Part shown: piece after piece, positions 9,009-17,476 of the stretch
Layout: every line of letters begins with the position of its first letter
Numbering within the stretch: position 1 is the stretch's first letter
Assembly: GCF_010365055.1 (NCBI RefSeq)
Contig: NZ_JAAFHA010000027.1
Location: forward strand, 1-41,529
Reading direction: 5' to 3'
DNA length: 41,529 bases
From: Rhodoferax sp.
GTDB taxonomy: Bacteria; Pseudomonadota; Gammaproteobacteria; Burkholderiales; Burkholderiaceae_C
Translations under genes and position numbers: made by a program
The notes under the pieces: generated by a model
Told to the model about the DNA's origin: nothing
Database searches by the model: none
The model's input: only the letters and a program-made list of their open reading frames with translations

Positions 9009-10595
9009 TCACTTGTTTTGTTGCGCCGCGCGCAGCAAGGCATTGATGCTCGGGTAGTTGGTCATCAAAAATGATTCCAGCACCGAATCTTCACCCCCGG
9101 CTTGATCTTTTGGCGTGTAGACAACAATGACGGCGCTGTCATCACCACGCCCGGTCAACCGATAGAACACGCTGTAAGCTTTAGCCAGGTAATCGCTTGT
9201 GGTCAGTGCGCCGTTGATCCAGTAAATGCGCCAAACAATCAACCGACCATTCTGGGCTGACTGGTCCAAAGATGCACTGCGCAGTTCTGCGGTGCGAAAT
9301 ACATAGGCTTGTTTGTCAGCCATTTCGACCGTGCGGCTCGCACTTGCCACCTGAGCCCATTGCGCGTCATTGCTACGCACCAGCATGTTGCTGGAACTGA
9401 CCAATTTCTGGCTGTAATTTTGATGGTGGTAGTAACCCAGATAGAGCCCCACCGCACGCCCTTGCTTTGCATAGCTCGCGGTCATTTCAGCAGACGGGTT
9501 TTGAAACGCAGGCTTGAAATGCACTTCATCCTGCGGCACGACCTGCCAGCCTGCCGCCAGCGCTACAGGCACCGTCAACTGCACCGTATCGCCCTCAGTG
9601 CCTGACTCCAAGGCCCACAGGGCAACATGCGGCAGCGCCAGCAGTGCCGCGAAACCGGCCGTCACCATCCACAACCTTGGGGCGGTCACTGGCTGTTTCT
9701 TTGTCGCGTACACTGAATCACGGTCACTTCCCAACTCACCAGGCTCGGTCCAGCGGGCGCCAATGATGAACATCAACATCATCACAACACCAAAGAAGAG
9801 CCAACCGTAGATCAGGTGATCAACCCCGACGGCGAGCTTGTTGCCTGACAGGTGCCCCAGCATGACGATCATGTAAGCGCGCACCCAGTTCGCAACAACA
9901 GGAACCAGTATGGAGGCAATTACGAAAAGGATGCGGCGCTTGGTTGACTGGTAATTCAGGTAGGCAAAAAGGGCACCAACGGTCAAGGAAGCGATCAAGT
10001 AACGCACGCCACTGCACGCCTCGACCACCGACCAATTGCCGGAGGGGATGACGAACTGGAGCCCCTCGCGATAGACAGGAACGCCGCTTAAACGCAGCGC
10101 CAGCACTGTGAAATTTGCCGTCCAATCCATCAGCTGGGGTAGCAGAAATTCACCAATAGGCACAGCGAAAAACAAAAACCCCAGAGGAAAGATAATCAGC
10201 CGCGTGACCGACCAACCCAACACAGCCGGCACGGCCAAGACTAGCAGCGCGACCAAGGCCAGCTGGGTCACCGCATTGACAGCCGCCAACTCACCCAGAA
10301 ACCAAACTAAAACAGCGGTCGCGACCAGCACAAGCACGCCTGGCGTTGCTCGGGGAACCTGCGCTGCAATCAGCTGACGTTGTCGCCATACCAGCCAAGC
10401 GGCAATGGGCGGAACCAGGAAGGCGTGAGCAAACGTATCGGACCGGGCCCAGATTGTCACCATGGCGGTGCCGGTTTCGCGGTAAAGGACAAACGTCCAG
10501 AGTAAAAGCAGGACCAGTGCGACGAGCGCTTGCCGCCACGACTGCGTCACTTGGGATCGGACGACAGCAGCGTAAGGGGTGACGATGGCGTTCAC
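9009..10595 (-). CDS. xrtA: Exosortase A fused to EpsI domain (XrtA/EpsH)
   Basis: 528 aa. Residues 1-285 are a multi-pass membrane exosortase with the catalytic triad visible: Cys194 in EACSGVRYL, Arg239 in NWVRAYMIV and His260 in GVDHLIYGW. Residues from about 310 form an EpsI-type periplasmic domain after another membrane segment. Exosortases process PEP-CTERM proteins at the inner membrane; the EpsI part is associated with exopolysaccharide export. The start is GTG with a strong AGGAGAGG about 6 nt upstream, and the GTG overlaps the stop of a short upstream frame as GTGA. No PEP-CTERM substrate is seen in this window. Confidence 0.92.
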   Translation of the reverse strand: MNAIVTPYAAVVRSQVTQSWRQALVALVLLLLWTFVLYRETGTAMVTIWARSDTFAHAFLVPPIAAWLVWRQRQLIAAQVPRATPGVLVLVATAVLVWFLGELAAVNAVTQLALVALLVLAVPAVLGWSVTRLIIFPLGFLFFAVPIGEFLLPQLMDWTANFTVLALRLSGVPVYREGLQFVIPSGNWSVVEACSGVRYLIASLTVGALFAYLNYQSTKRRILFVIASILVPVVANWVRAYMIVMLGHLSGNKLAVGVDHLIYGWLFFGVVMMLMFIIGARWTEPGELGSDRDSVYATKKQPVTAPRLWMVTAGFAALLALPHVALWALESGTEGDTVQLTVPVALAAGWQVVPQDEVHFKPAFQNPSAEMTASYAKQGRAVGLYLGYYHHQNYSQKLVSSSNMLVRSNDAQWAQVASASRTVEMADKQAYVFRTAELRSASLDQSAQNGRLIVWRIYWINGALTTSDYLAKAYSVFYRLTGRGDDSAVIVVYTPKDQAGGEDSVLESFLMTNYPSINALLRAAQQNK

Positions 10596-10714
10596 AGCGC
10601 CTCTCCTACTGGCTGACGGACACTTTGATCGAGGTCAACGCCGCCGGAATGCGCGGTCCAACGGCGGCGCTCAAGCACCCTCGGTCGACGGACCAGGTAA
10701 AGCAAGTTGGCCAT
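10592..10714 (-). pseudogene. Remnant of an internally deleted TIGR03087-like glycosyltransferase gene
   Basis: A 40-codon frame fills the 126-bp gap between the FemAB gene and xrtA. It starts MANLLYLV, which matches the usual start of XrtA-associated Stp1 transferases, and then reads RPRVLERRRWTAHSGGVDLD, which resembles the C-terminal end of GT4 transferases (R-VL-R--W-A----LD). It starts 7 nt after the FemAB stop and its TGA overlaps the xrtA GTG as GTGA. Keeping both gene ends and both couplings while losing about 360 codons in frame is what an internal deletion would leave. It may still serve as a coupling leader for xrtA. Confidence 0.55.
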
Positions 10715-10721
10715 GATGAAT

Positions 10722-11759
10722 TTAGCCCAGGTTGCGCACAACGAAAGGGCCCAACCAGTTTGCCACCACCAGGGGCAGGCGACGCCACGTGGCGATCAGA
10801 AGCTTGTATTTGGCATTGGACGGGTTGTTTTGTGGCACGTCATCACGCTTGTAAAGACAATACTCATAGTGCAGCGGGGTGGGCTCAAAACCCCAGTTTT
10901 TTTTGAAGGCGTAGGAGCCGGTGCCCTGCTTGCTGCGGCCATAGTCAAACACCTTGAGTCCGCGCGCGCAGGCGCGGCGCATCAACTCCCAATATTTGAA
11001 GTCGTTGGCGGCGAGCTCGCGAGCAGGCTCAAAATCTCCCGCATAGTAGGGCAAGACCTCACCCCGAAAGTAGAAGCTCAACACACTGCTCAGCACCTTG
11101 CCATCCGGCGCAGTCACAGTCAAGACCTCGCAATCTTCACCAAACTCGGACTGTAGGGCCTGAAAGTAGCGCTTGGACAGAGCGGGCGTGCCATGACGGC
11201 GAGCGTTGTCCGCATAGAGGGCAAAAAAGCGATCAACATCAGAGTCAATCCCGCTCACGAGACCATTCTTGATACCTTTGCGCACCATGGCCCGCTGCTT
11301 GCGCGGAATGGCCAACAAATTGGCTTCTTCCTCCGCCAGAATCTCCTTGCGAAACGTGACGTACAGGTCTTGCTTGGGCCAGTCGGCATGGCGCGGATTG
11401 ATGTTTCGCCATTCAAGATGCGCCACATCCAATCGTTTGGCAATCTGTTGCGCCTCATTCTCTAGGGCTTGCGCCACTTCCTCGTTGGCAGCGGCCACTC
11501 CGCCATACACCGCAAACGGCAAACCTGCCAGCGAGTTGCCAAACAACCAGCTGTTCACATGACCCAGCGGCAGCACACCCTGAATGCCGTCATCAGACTC
11601 GGCATACAGAAAATAAGTGTCATGGTGAAAAATATCTTGGACAATCTTTTGCCAACCGGCGCGATGGAAGAATGTCGCCTCCGGGCATGCCATGACAAAC
11701 GCATCCCACCGCTTTGCCGTGGCCATGTCTTGAGGCAGGAGTCGCTTGATACTCAACAT
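10722..11759 (-). CDS. FemAB-family XrtA/PEP-CTERM-system protein (TIGR03019 type)
   Basis: 345 aa from the ATG at 11759 (MLSIKRLLPQD). A longer reading to a TTG at 11801 would overlap the deacetylase and is less likely. Two GNAT-like halves are visible, with the FemAB/peptidoglycan interpeptide-bridge acyltransferase features ATFFHRAGWQKIV, VLPLGHVNSWLFG, YADNARRHGTPALSKRYF and GLKVFDYGRSKQGTGSYAFK. Relatives are constant members of exosortase A loci; they are thought to transfer an acyl or aminoacyl group onto an envelope acceptor, but the substrate is not known. It starts 7 nt after the deacetylase stop. Confidence 0.87.
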   Translation of the reverse strand: MLSIKRLLPQDMATAKRWDAFVMACPEATFFHRAGWQKIVQDIFHHDTYFLYAESDDGIQGVLPLGHVNSWLFGNSLAGLPFAVYGGVAAANEEVAQALENEAQQIAKRLDVAHLEWRNINPRHADWPKQDLYVTFRKEILAEEEANLLAIPRKQRAMVRKGIKNGLVSGIDSDVDRFFALYADNARRHGTPALSKRYFQALQSEFGEDCEVLTVTAPDGKVLSSVLSFYFRGEVLPYYAGDFEPARELAANDFKYWELMRRACARGLKVFDYGRSKQGTGSYAFKKNWGFEPTPLHYEYCLYKRDDVPQNNPSNAKYKLLIATWRRLPLVVANWLGPFVVRNLG

Positions 11760-11766
11760 GGACGGC

Positions 11767-12642
11767 TCAAGCGGCAAGCTGAGGTTGACTGAACCGGTCA
11801 AGAAAAATTTGATCCATGCGGCCCCACTTGAAATCGCCGAGCAAGCGGTTCAAACGGCCTTCCATGCGGTCAATATTGACGTAATGACGAAAGCGCGTCT
11901 TGCTGCTGATGCCTTCAATGCGCGGCTGACCGGGGTCAATCTCCCAGGGATGAAAGTAAAAGACACCCGACTCGTGCTCATGCCCGTTGATCCGGCTGAG
12001 CATCCAGCGTGACCAGGCATAAGGCAGCAATCGGAAGTAGCCCCCGCCACTGGAAGGCAAGTTGCGGTTAAACACCCGTAACGTCGTAATCGGGATTTCC
12101 ATCAAACCCGGACGCACCTCATAGGCAAAGCGCGGCGACTCTGGCATGCCGTAGTGGTCATGCCGGATCGGGTAGACGCTGGAACTGTAGCGGTAGCCGG
12201 CCCGGGCCAAGCAGTCAAAGGCCCAGAGATTCGCACGGCCGATAGAAAAACTGGGCGCGCGATACCCGTTCACTTCACTGCCTGACAAGTCTTCCAGAAC
12301 AATTTTTGCCAACTGGATGTCGGCAAGAAATGCGGCTTCGGTCTGGTCGCTGGCGCGCTCGTGGCCGTAGCCATGACTGGCCAGTTCATGGCCTTCGCGC
12401 ACGATGCGTCGCACCAGCTCAGGATAACGCTCTGCGATCCAGCCAAGGGTAAAGAAGGTTGCCTTGGTCTCGCTGCTGGCGAGCATTTCAAGGATGCAGT
12501 CAACGTTGCGTTCGACCCGGCATTCACGCAAATTCCACTCGGAACGGGCAATATGCGGCGCGAAGGCCGAGACTTGAAAATAGTCTTCTACATCGATGGT
12601 CAGCGCGTTCGTGACGGGCGCCATTGGCAGATCGTTTTTCAT
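11767..12642 (-). CDS. XrtA-system polysaccharide deacetylase (NodB-like, TIGR03006 type)
   Basis: 291 aa from the ATG at 12642, chosen because it overlaps the upstream stop as ATGA and because homology begins at NALTIDVEDYFQVSAF; the 31 upstream in-frame residues are the wecB 3' end in another frame. NodB motifs: TIDVEDYF supplies the catalytic and metal Asp pair, ELASHGYGHERAS the metal histidines, and GYRAPSFSIG the arginine motif; FYFHPWEIDPGQPR is the C-terminal family signature. No signal peptide is seen. Expected role: removal of N- or O-acetyl groups from the nascent polysaccharide or a precursor. Confidence 0.9.
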   Translation of the reverse strand: MKNDLPMAPVTNALTIDVEDYFQVSAFAPHIARSEWNLRECRVERNVDCILEMLASSETKATFFTLGWIAERYPELVRRIVREGHELASHGYGHERASDQTEAAFLADIQLAKIVLEDLSGSEVNGYRAPSFSIGRANLWAFDCLARAGYRYSSSVYPIRHDHYGMPESPRFAYEVRPGLMEIPITTLRVFNRNLPSSGGGYFRLLPYAWSRWMLSRINGHEHESGVFYFHPWEIDPGQPRIEGISSKTRFRHYVNIDRMEGRLNRLLGDFKWGRMDQIFLDRFSQPQLAA

Positions 12643-13835
12643 AACGCAATCAACCTCGTCGCCATGCCCGCTTGCCGGTGCTTCAGCCACGGGTACATGT
12701 CGGCCGCGATCCGCTCGGCGGCATGCCCATCCCAAAGCTCGGGCAAACGACCACGCTTTCCTTTGCCCAGCAGAATGTCATTGACGGCACCCAGAATGGC
12801 TTCCCGATTGCGCCCCACGAGCGTGTTGGTCCCTTGCTCCACGGTGATCGGGCGCTCGGTGTTTTCCCGCAGCGTCAGGCAGGGCACTCCCAACGCCGTG
12901 GTTTCTTCCTGCAGTCCACCTGAGTCTGTCAGCACCACGGTGGCCTCGGCCATCAGGCCCAGCATTTCAAGATAGCCCTGCGGCGGCAACAAGGCCATGC
13001 GCACCGGGTCAATCAAGTGCATCAGGCCAAAGCGATCGATGTTGCTGCGGGTGCGCGGATGCAGCACAAACACCAGGGGCAAACGGGTCGCGACCTCCCC
13101 CAGCACGCCAAGTAGCCCGCGCAAAGCGTCAGGATGATCCACGTTCGAAGGGCGATGCAAAGTGACCACGCCCAGCCCACGTGGATAACGGAAAACAACG
13201 GGATCGATGTGGCAAGCTTGCAAGGTGGCGCTCACGCTGCGGGCGTTGGCCCGACCAAAAACCACCGAGTCAATCATGACGTTGCCAGCAAAGCAGACCT
13301 GGTTTGATGCGATACCTTCGCGCGCCAGATTGCCTTGCGCCGTGCGCTCCGTGGTGTAGAGGCGATCGGCGATCTGGTCGGTCAGGATGCGGTTGATCTC
13401 TTCCGGCATGGCGCGGTCATAACTGCGCAGTCCGGCTTCGATATGCACCACCGGCACGTTTTTCTTGACCGCCACCAACGCGCACGCGAGCGTGGAATTG
13501 ACGTCGCCCACGACCGCCACGCAGGAAGGTTGGTAGGTGTCAACCACCGGCTCAAACCGGCGCATGACCTCCGCGGTCTGCATCGCGTGCGTGCCTGACC
13601 CAACCTCAAGATTGACGTCCGGGGTTGGCAAGCGCAAATCTTCAAACAAGCGCTCACTCATGTCTTTGTCGTAATGCTGGCCGGTGTGCACCAGCAGCAC
13701 CGGCAGCGCTGGCACATGCGCCGCCATGGCCCTGAGAATTGGCGCCATTTTCATGAAGTTGGGCCGCGCACCCACCACGCAAATGACAGGCCCCAAATCA
13801 GCATCCATTGCGCGTCCAAGTGCCTGATCATTCAT
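12639..13835 (-). CDS. wecB: UDP-N-acetylglucosamine 2-epimerase, non-hydrolysing
   Basis: 398 aa. Family motifs in order: VVGARPNFMKMAPI, VHTGQHYDKDMSE, VVGDVNST, VHIEAGLRSYDRAMPEEINR, TLHRPSNVD, HPRTRSNI and TDSGGLQEETTALGVPCLTLR. It interconverts UDP-GlcNAc and UDP-ManNAc in the cytoplasm. With the UDP-HexNAc dehydrogenase at 7677-8957 this could feed a ManNAcA (or a GlcNAcA/GalNAcA) residue into the polymer. The start overlaps the ATPase stop as ATGA and the stop overlaps the deacetylase start in the same way. Slightly extended N-terminus (about 16 residues) compared with Escherichia coli WecB. Confidence 0.9.
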   Translation of the reverse strand: MNDQALGRAMDADLGPVICVVGARPNFMKMAPILRAMAAHVPALPVLLVHTGQHYDKDMSERLFEDLRLPTPDVNLEVGSGTHAMQTAEVMRRFEPVVDTYQPSCVAVVGDVNSTLACALVAVKKNVPVVHIEAGLRSYDRAMPEEINRILTDQIADRLYTTERTAQGNLAREGIASNQVCFAGNVMIDSVVFGRANARSVSATLQACHIDPVVFRYPRGLGVVTLHRPSNVDHPDALRGLLGVLGEVATRLPLVFVLHPRTRSNIDRFGLMHLIDPVRMALLPPQGYLEMLGLMAEATVVLTDSGGLQEETTALGVPCLTLRENTERPITVEQGTNTLVGRNREAILGAVNDILLGKGKRGRLPELWDGHAAERIAADMYPWLKHRQAGMATRLIAL

Positions 13836-14938
13836 GACTGACTCTCCTGGCTCGGTTTTCTCGCTGCCATCACCATCTTTTGCAGCATGGCAAGAACTTC
13901 GAGATTGATTCGCTCAATCCGAAGCATGCTAAGTTCGAGACGACGCAAACGGCCATCGTATTGTTCGGCGCTCAAGCCATCGATTTGGCTGCTGAGGGCG
14001 CCTGCCAACGCCGAGCCCACCTGCAGTTTGCCTGGATCAATGTCGCCGATGTCAATATTTGCCAAGCTTTGCCCGCGGGAGTCATCGGGTGCAGATCGTG
14101 TTGGCGCGCCCTGATTGGCTGGAACGACCGATTCATCGTCAATTTCCTTTACCACCTCATTGACATCCTCCGCACCAAAGGCGTCTTTGTTGCCCAGGAA
14201 GCCAAGCAGCAACAGGCGGTCACAGGTGAGGTTGATACGACGTGGAATGCCCCCTGAAGCCTTGAAAATCGCCTCGAACGCAAGGTCGTCGAAGCTGGGT
14301 CGACCTGCGGAGCCAGCACACTTCAACCGATGCTCGACATATCCGCGGGTCTCATCTTTGTCCATCGGCCCGATATGGCACGTGGCCGTCACGCGTTGCC
14401 TGAGTTGCTGCATGGTCGGACTCTGCAAAATGGCGCGGAATTCCGGCTGCCCCACCAGGAATGTCTGCAGCAGCGCTTGTTGGCCAAACTGAAAGTTGGA
14501 CAGCATGCGCAATTCTTCTACCGCTTTGGCTGTCAGGTTTTGCGCCTCGTCGACGATCAGCAGGCAGCGTCTTCCCTGGCTGGTCTGATTGACCAAGTAG
14601 GCCTCCAGCGCCATCAGGACATCGGCTTTCGAGACATCTTTAACGCGTACGCCAAAAGCCGCACCTACCAGGCGCAAGGTGTCCTCTGCATCGAGTTGTG
14701 TGGTGACCAGGTTGGCAGCCACAACCTTGTCGGGGTCCAGACTGGCGAGCAGGCCGCGCACAATCGTGGTCTTGCCCGCCCCCACCTCTCCTGTGATCAC
14801 GATGAAGCCTTCGTTTCGTTGGACACCATACTCAAGGTAAGCCTTGGCTCGACGGTGCTGCTTGCTGCCGAAATAAAAACTCGGATCAGGGTTGAGCTGA
14901 AAAGGCTTGCTGGTCAACCCGTAATATGTTTCATACAT
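13832..14938 (-). CDS. XrtA-associated ATPase, ExeA-like (TIGR03015 type)
   Basis: 368 aa AAA-type ATPase. It begins MYETYYGLTSKPFQLNPDP, the hallmark of ExeA/GspA-like secretion ATPases. Walker A is at residues 50-57 (GEVGAGKT), Walker B at 126-131 (LLIVDE, followed by AQNL). After a winged-helix-like lid (about residues 215-270) there is a variable, probably disordered tail ending in a short helical segment. Members of this family occur in nearly all exosortase A polysaccharide loci, with an unproven role in export-complex assembly. It starts 3 nt after the outer-membrane protein gene and is coupled to wecB. Confidence 0.88.
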   Translation of the reverse strand: MYETYYGLTSKPFQLNPDPSFYFGSKQHRRAKAYLEYGVQRNEGFIVITGEVGAGKTTIVRGLLASLDPDKVVAANLVTTQLDAEDTLRLVGAAFGVRVKDVSKADVLMALEAYLVNQTSQGRRCLLIVDEAQNLTAKAVEELRMLSNFQFGQQALLQTFLVGQPEFRAILQSPTMQQLRQRVTATCHIGPMDKDETRGYVEHRLKCAGSAGRPSFDDLAFEAIFKASGGIPRRINLTCDRLLLLGFLGNKDAFGAEDVNEVVKEIDDESVVPANQGAPTRSAPDDSRGQSLANIDIGDIDPGKLQVGSALAGALSSQIDGLSAEQYDGRLRRLELSMLRIERINLEVLAMLQKMVMAARKPSQESQS

Positions 14939-14941
14939 GGG

Positions 14942-16498
14942 TCAGAACTGCACATTGAGGCTGAGAGTGATGGCGGTTTCGCCATAAGGCGCAGTAACGC
15001 TGCTGTAGACGACGCGCCGAACGCCGACCGACGCTGCGGCGTTTTTCCCGAATTTGCCTGTGATATTGATGCTCAGCAAGCGCAAGCGTGAATCTTGCAG
15101 GCTCGACACCCCCTCGGTGTTTTGTTGTGATGCCAGCACACCCAGCGAATACTCGGGCGTCAGGCGATGCGCATAATTGACGCTGAAACCACGCTGGCGA
15201 ATCAACGTTGCGCTATTGGGATCAAAACCGACCGACAAGGTGTCCAACCTGCTGCTCTCGCTGCGCGTGGCAACAAACGTGATGGTGTCTCGCACACCGA
15301 GCAGCGCGAAGGACAGATTTTGCAGAAGTTGCAGGGAGACCGCCGATGCCAAAAAGCTGCTGATGACAGGGGCATTGGGGTTGATACCGTTGCTCTGCAA
15401 ATAAGTATTGACCAGGCGGGCCCGCGCGACCGCATCAGGCTCAATTGAAGCAAACTGGATGAACAGGAGATCGTAGATAGCACCCAGACTGGCAAAACCA
15501 GCTTGGTTGGGCGTGGTTGAAACATCTTTTGAGTCAGAAAACCTCCAGGCGGTGCGCGGTGTTCGGTGCTCAAAGCTGACGCTGTGCGCATCGCCGAATG
15601 GACGATGATCCAGGGACGCTGACAACTTCGTCCGCTCCGATGGCGCCCAGTTCAAGCCGACACCGCTGGTGTCGTAACTTTCCATATCAAGCGTGGTGTA
15701 GTTGTTGGTCTCACGCCCAGCCCTGGCCGACACGCTGAGCTGCGGCGTAATCGCATACGACAAACCCAGGTTGAGTCGATTGGCTTCAGTCTGGCGACCA
15801 GCGCTGTAGTCGGCAGTCTGCTGGCTGGCATCTGCCGACCAGCCTAGATTGCCAAAGGCGCGATCTGCACTCACTTTGGCAACCGCATCGCCGGTTGTCA
15901 CATCCGAGCCAAGGCCCGAATCACTGCTGCTGATGGCGCGGCTGTAGCGTGCCTCGTAGTTGGCCACATTGCCCAGCCGGCCGCGCACGTAGGGTGACAG
16001 ACGATAAGTCGAGACCTCGGTCCGGTTCGGGTTGACAGACGTGTTGTCAACGGACTGCGCGCCAAAGGCTGAAATCGCCTGTTGCGAAATGTTGCCGCTG
16101 AAATCGAGATAGGCCCAGTTGTCGAGCACCTCCAGCGTGCCAAACGTGTTGAGGGCGTTTTGCGACCGCTGGGGCGATGAGTCTTGCGCGTAAAACAATT
16201 CATTGCGCGAATAGTCAAAGTAGGCTTGAAGGCGAGCGCCCCCGACACTGATTCGAATGCCGGGGCTAACCTGGGTAATCTGGTCTGACTGCGGGTTGGC
16301 AGAACTCAGCGCCACGTTGTTTGTGATGACTTCGGAGACAGAGACACGCGGCACAACCGACACCAGACGTAAGGCGCCTGCATCTGCAACGCCTTCCTGC
16401 GCATAGGCGCCCCCCGATGCCATCATGAGCAGCACCGCAGTCGGAACGTCAGCCAGCCGGCAGCGCAACTTTCTCAATGTGGGCGCGCTAGGCATCAT
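14942..16498 (-). CDS. XrtA-system outer-membrane beta-barrel protein (TIGR03016 type)
   Basis: 518 aa from the ATG at 16498, which overlaps the kinase stop (ATGA); upstream in-frame codons are just the kinase Tyr-tail repeat read in another frame as repeated VW. A signal peptide is visible (basic LRKLRCR, hydrophobic VPTAVLLMMASG, cleavage after AYA, mature start QEG). The rest alternates polar and hydrophobic residues as in a large barrel, and it ends in NVQF, a terminal Phe typical of BAM-inserted proteins. It is the PEP-CTERM-system outer-membrane protein TIGR03016 by position and pattern; probably the outer-membrane conduit or scaffold for polysaccharide export. Confidence 0.85.
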   Translation of the reverse strand: MMPSAPTLRKLRCRLADVPTAVLLMMASGGAYAQEGVADAGALRLVSVVPRVSVSEVITNNVALSSANPQSDQITQVSPGIRISVGGARLQAYFDYSRNELFYAQDSSPQRSQNALNTFGTLEVLDNWAYLDFSGNISQQAISAFGAQSVDNTSVNPNRTEVSTYRLSPYVRGRLGNVANYEARYSRAISSSDSGLGSDVTTGDAVAKVSADRAFGNLGWSADASQQTADYSAGRQTEANRLNLGLSYAITPQLSVSARAGRETNNYTTLDMESYDTSGVGLNWAPSERTKLSASLDHRPFGDAHSVSFEHRTPRTAWRFSDSKDVSTTPNQAGFASLGAIYDLLFIQFASIEPDAVARARLVNTYLQSNGINPNAPVISSFLASAVSLQLLQNLSFALLGVRDTITFVATRSESSRLDTLSVGFDPNSATLIRQRGFSVNYAHRLTPEYSLGVLASQQNTEGVSSLQDSRLRLLSINITGKFGKNAAASVGVRRVVYSSVTAPYGETAITLSLNVQF

Positions 16499-17469
16499 GA
16501 CTGCGTTGACAAGGATGACAAACCCGACTGCGCAGGCTCGTACCCGTAGCTGTAGCCGCTCCCATACCCATACCCATACCCATACCCACCTTTGAAAGCG
16601 GCCCTCGCCTGATTCAACAACATCAACTTCACGGGGCAAGCTTCAATCGTGGCAAGCGCGTGGACCACATCTGACTGCAGCGTCTTCTCGGCCTGAACCA
16701 CCACCACGACCTGGCCCATATTGGAGGCCAGCACGCGCGACTCAGTGGCAAGAAGAAGCGGCGGCGAATCGAAAATAATGATGCGATCGGTATAGCGGGT
16801 AGCCATATCCGTGAGCAGACGGGTCATGGCGTCACTGGCCAATAATTCGGTCGCCCGCGGATGCGCCGTGCCGCTGGGCAACAAGGTCAGTTTGTCAATG
16901 TTCGTTCGTAGCAGCACGCTGGACAAGTCCTTCGACTCGTCGAGCACCAGGTCGAGCAGTCCGGGGCCATCCGCCAAGCCCATCACACTCATCACGGTGG
17001 GACGCAAAACGTCGGCATCGACCAGCATGACGGTGTAATCGAGCTCGGTCGCCATGCTCATCGCCAGATTGATGGCGGTAAACGTCTTGCCTTCGCCGGG
17101 TAGCGCGCTGGTCACCATGATCAGGTTGCCATTGACCACGGTCGAGGCGCCTCTTCCCACAGCGTTGCTGATCAAGGGCCGCTTGACGACCCGGTATTGA
17201 TCGGCGATCTGGGATCGTGGCGCATTCGGGCTGACAATGCCCGCTTTTGCGAGCGCGTCCAGATCAATTTCAACGCGTCGTGACGTTGCGCCAGACATAG
17301 AGCCAGGCGTCGCCGCCGCCTCGGCCACTCGGGGGGCCTCGGCCACCCGCTGCCAATTGTCGTCAGGAACGTGAGCCACAGGCGTCACGGGCGTCACGCC
17401 GGGCATCTCGGCGCCGGCTTGACGAAGCTGTTCCAGGCGCACTGCCGCCTGCTCGATTAAGCTAGTCAT
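16495..17469 (-). CDS. Exopolysaccharide tyrosine autokinase, XrtA type (TIGR03018)
   Basis: 324 aa bacterial tyrosine kinase of the separate-cytoplasmic-domain (CpsD/EpsB-like) kind. Walker A is SALPGEGKTF (121-130), Walker A' VDADVLRP (150-157), Walker B IIIFDSPP (230-237). The C-terminal tail at 294-310 carries seven tyrosines (296, 298, 300, 302, 306, 308, 310), four of them encoded by a perfect 6-bp tandem repeat. BY-kinases autophosphorylate such a cluster and cycle with a low-molecular-weight phosphatase, here encoded at 19990-20451, to set chain length and export through the Wzz-like partner encoded 7 bp upstream. Confidence 0.9.
   Translation of the reverse strand: MTSLIEQAAVRLEQLRQAGAEMPGVTPVTPVAHVPDDNWQRVAEAPRVAEAAATPGSMSGATSRRVEIDLDALAKAGIVSPNAPRSQIADQYRVVKRPLISNAVGRGASTVVNGNLIMVTSALPGEGKTFTAINLAMSMATELDYTVMLVDADVLRPTVMSVMGLADGPGLLDLVLDESKDLSSVLLRTNIDKLTLLPSGTAHPRATELLASDAMTRLLTDMATRYTDRIIIFDSPPLLLATESRVLASNMGQVVVVVQAEKTLQSDVVHALATIEACPVKLMLLNQARAAFKGGYGYGYGYGSGYSYGYEPAQSGLSSLSTQS
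16561..16587. repeat. Hexanucleotide tandem repeat (4 units of CCCATA) in the kinase tail
   Basis: Four perfect CCCATA units plus CCC. Read on the minus strand it encodes alternating Gly-Tyr. The 6-bp unit preserves the reading frame, so slippage would change the number of tyrosines in the autophosphorylated tail without truncating the kinase. Confidence 0.9.
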
Positions 17470-17476
17470 AGTTGGT

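Noticed and set aside
12643..12735. 31-residue N-terminal extension of the polysaccharide deacetylase
   Set aside because: It lies wholly inside wecB in another frame; the ATG at 12642 fits the ATGA coupling and the family start.
16499..16639. N-terminal extension of the outer-membrane protein with repeated Val-Trp
   Set aside because: This is the kinase tail repeat read in another frame; the ATG at 16498 gives a proper signal peptide and an ATGA overlap.
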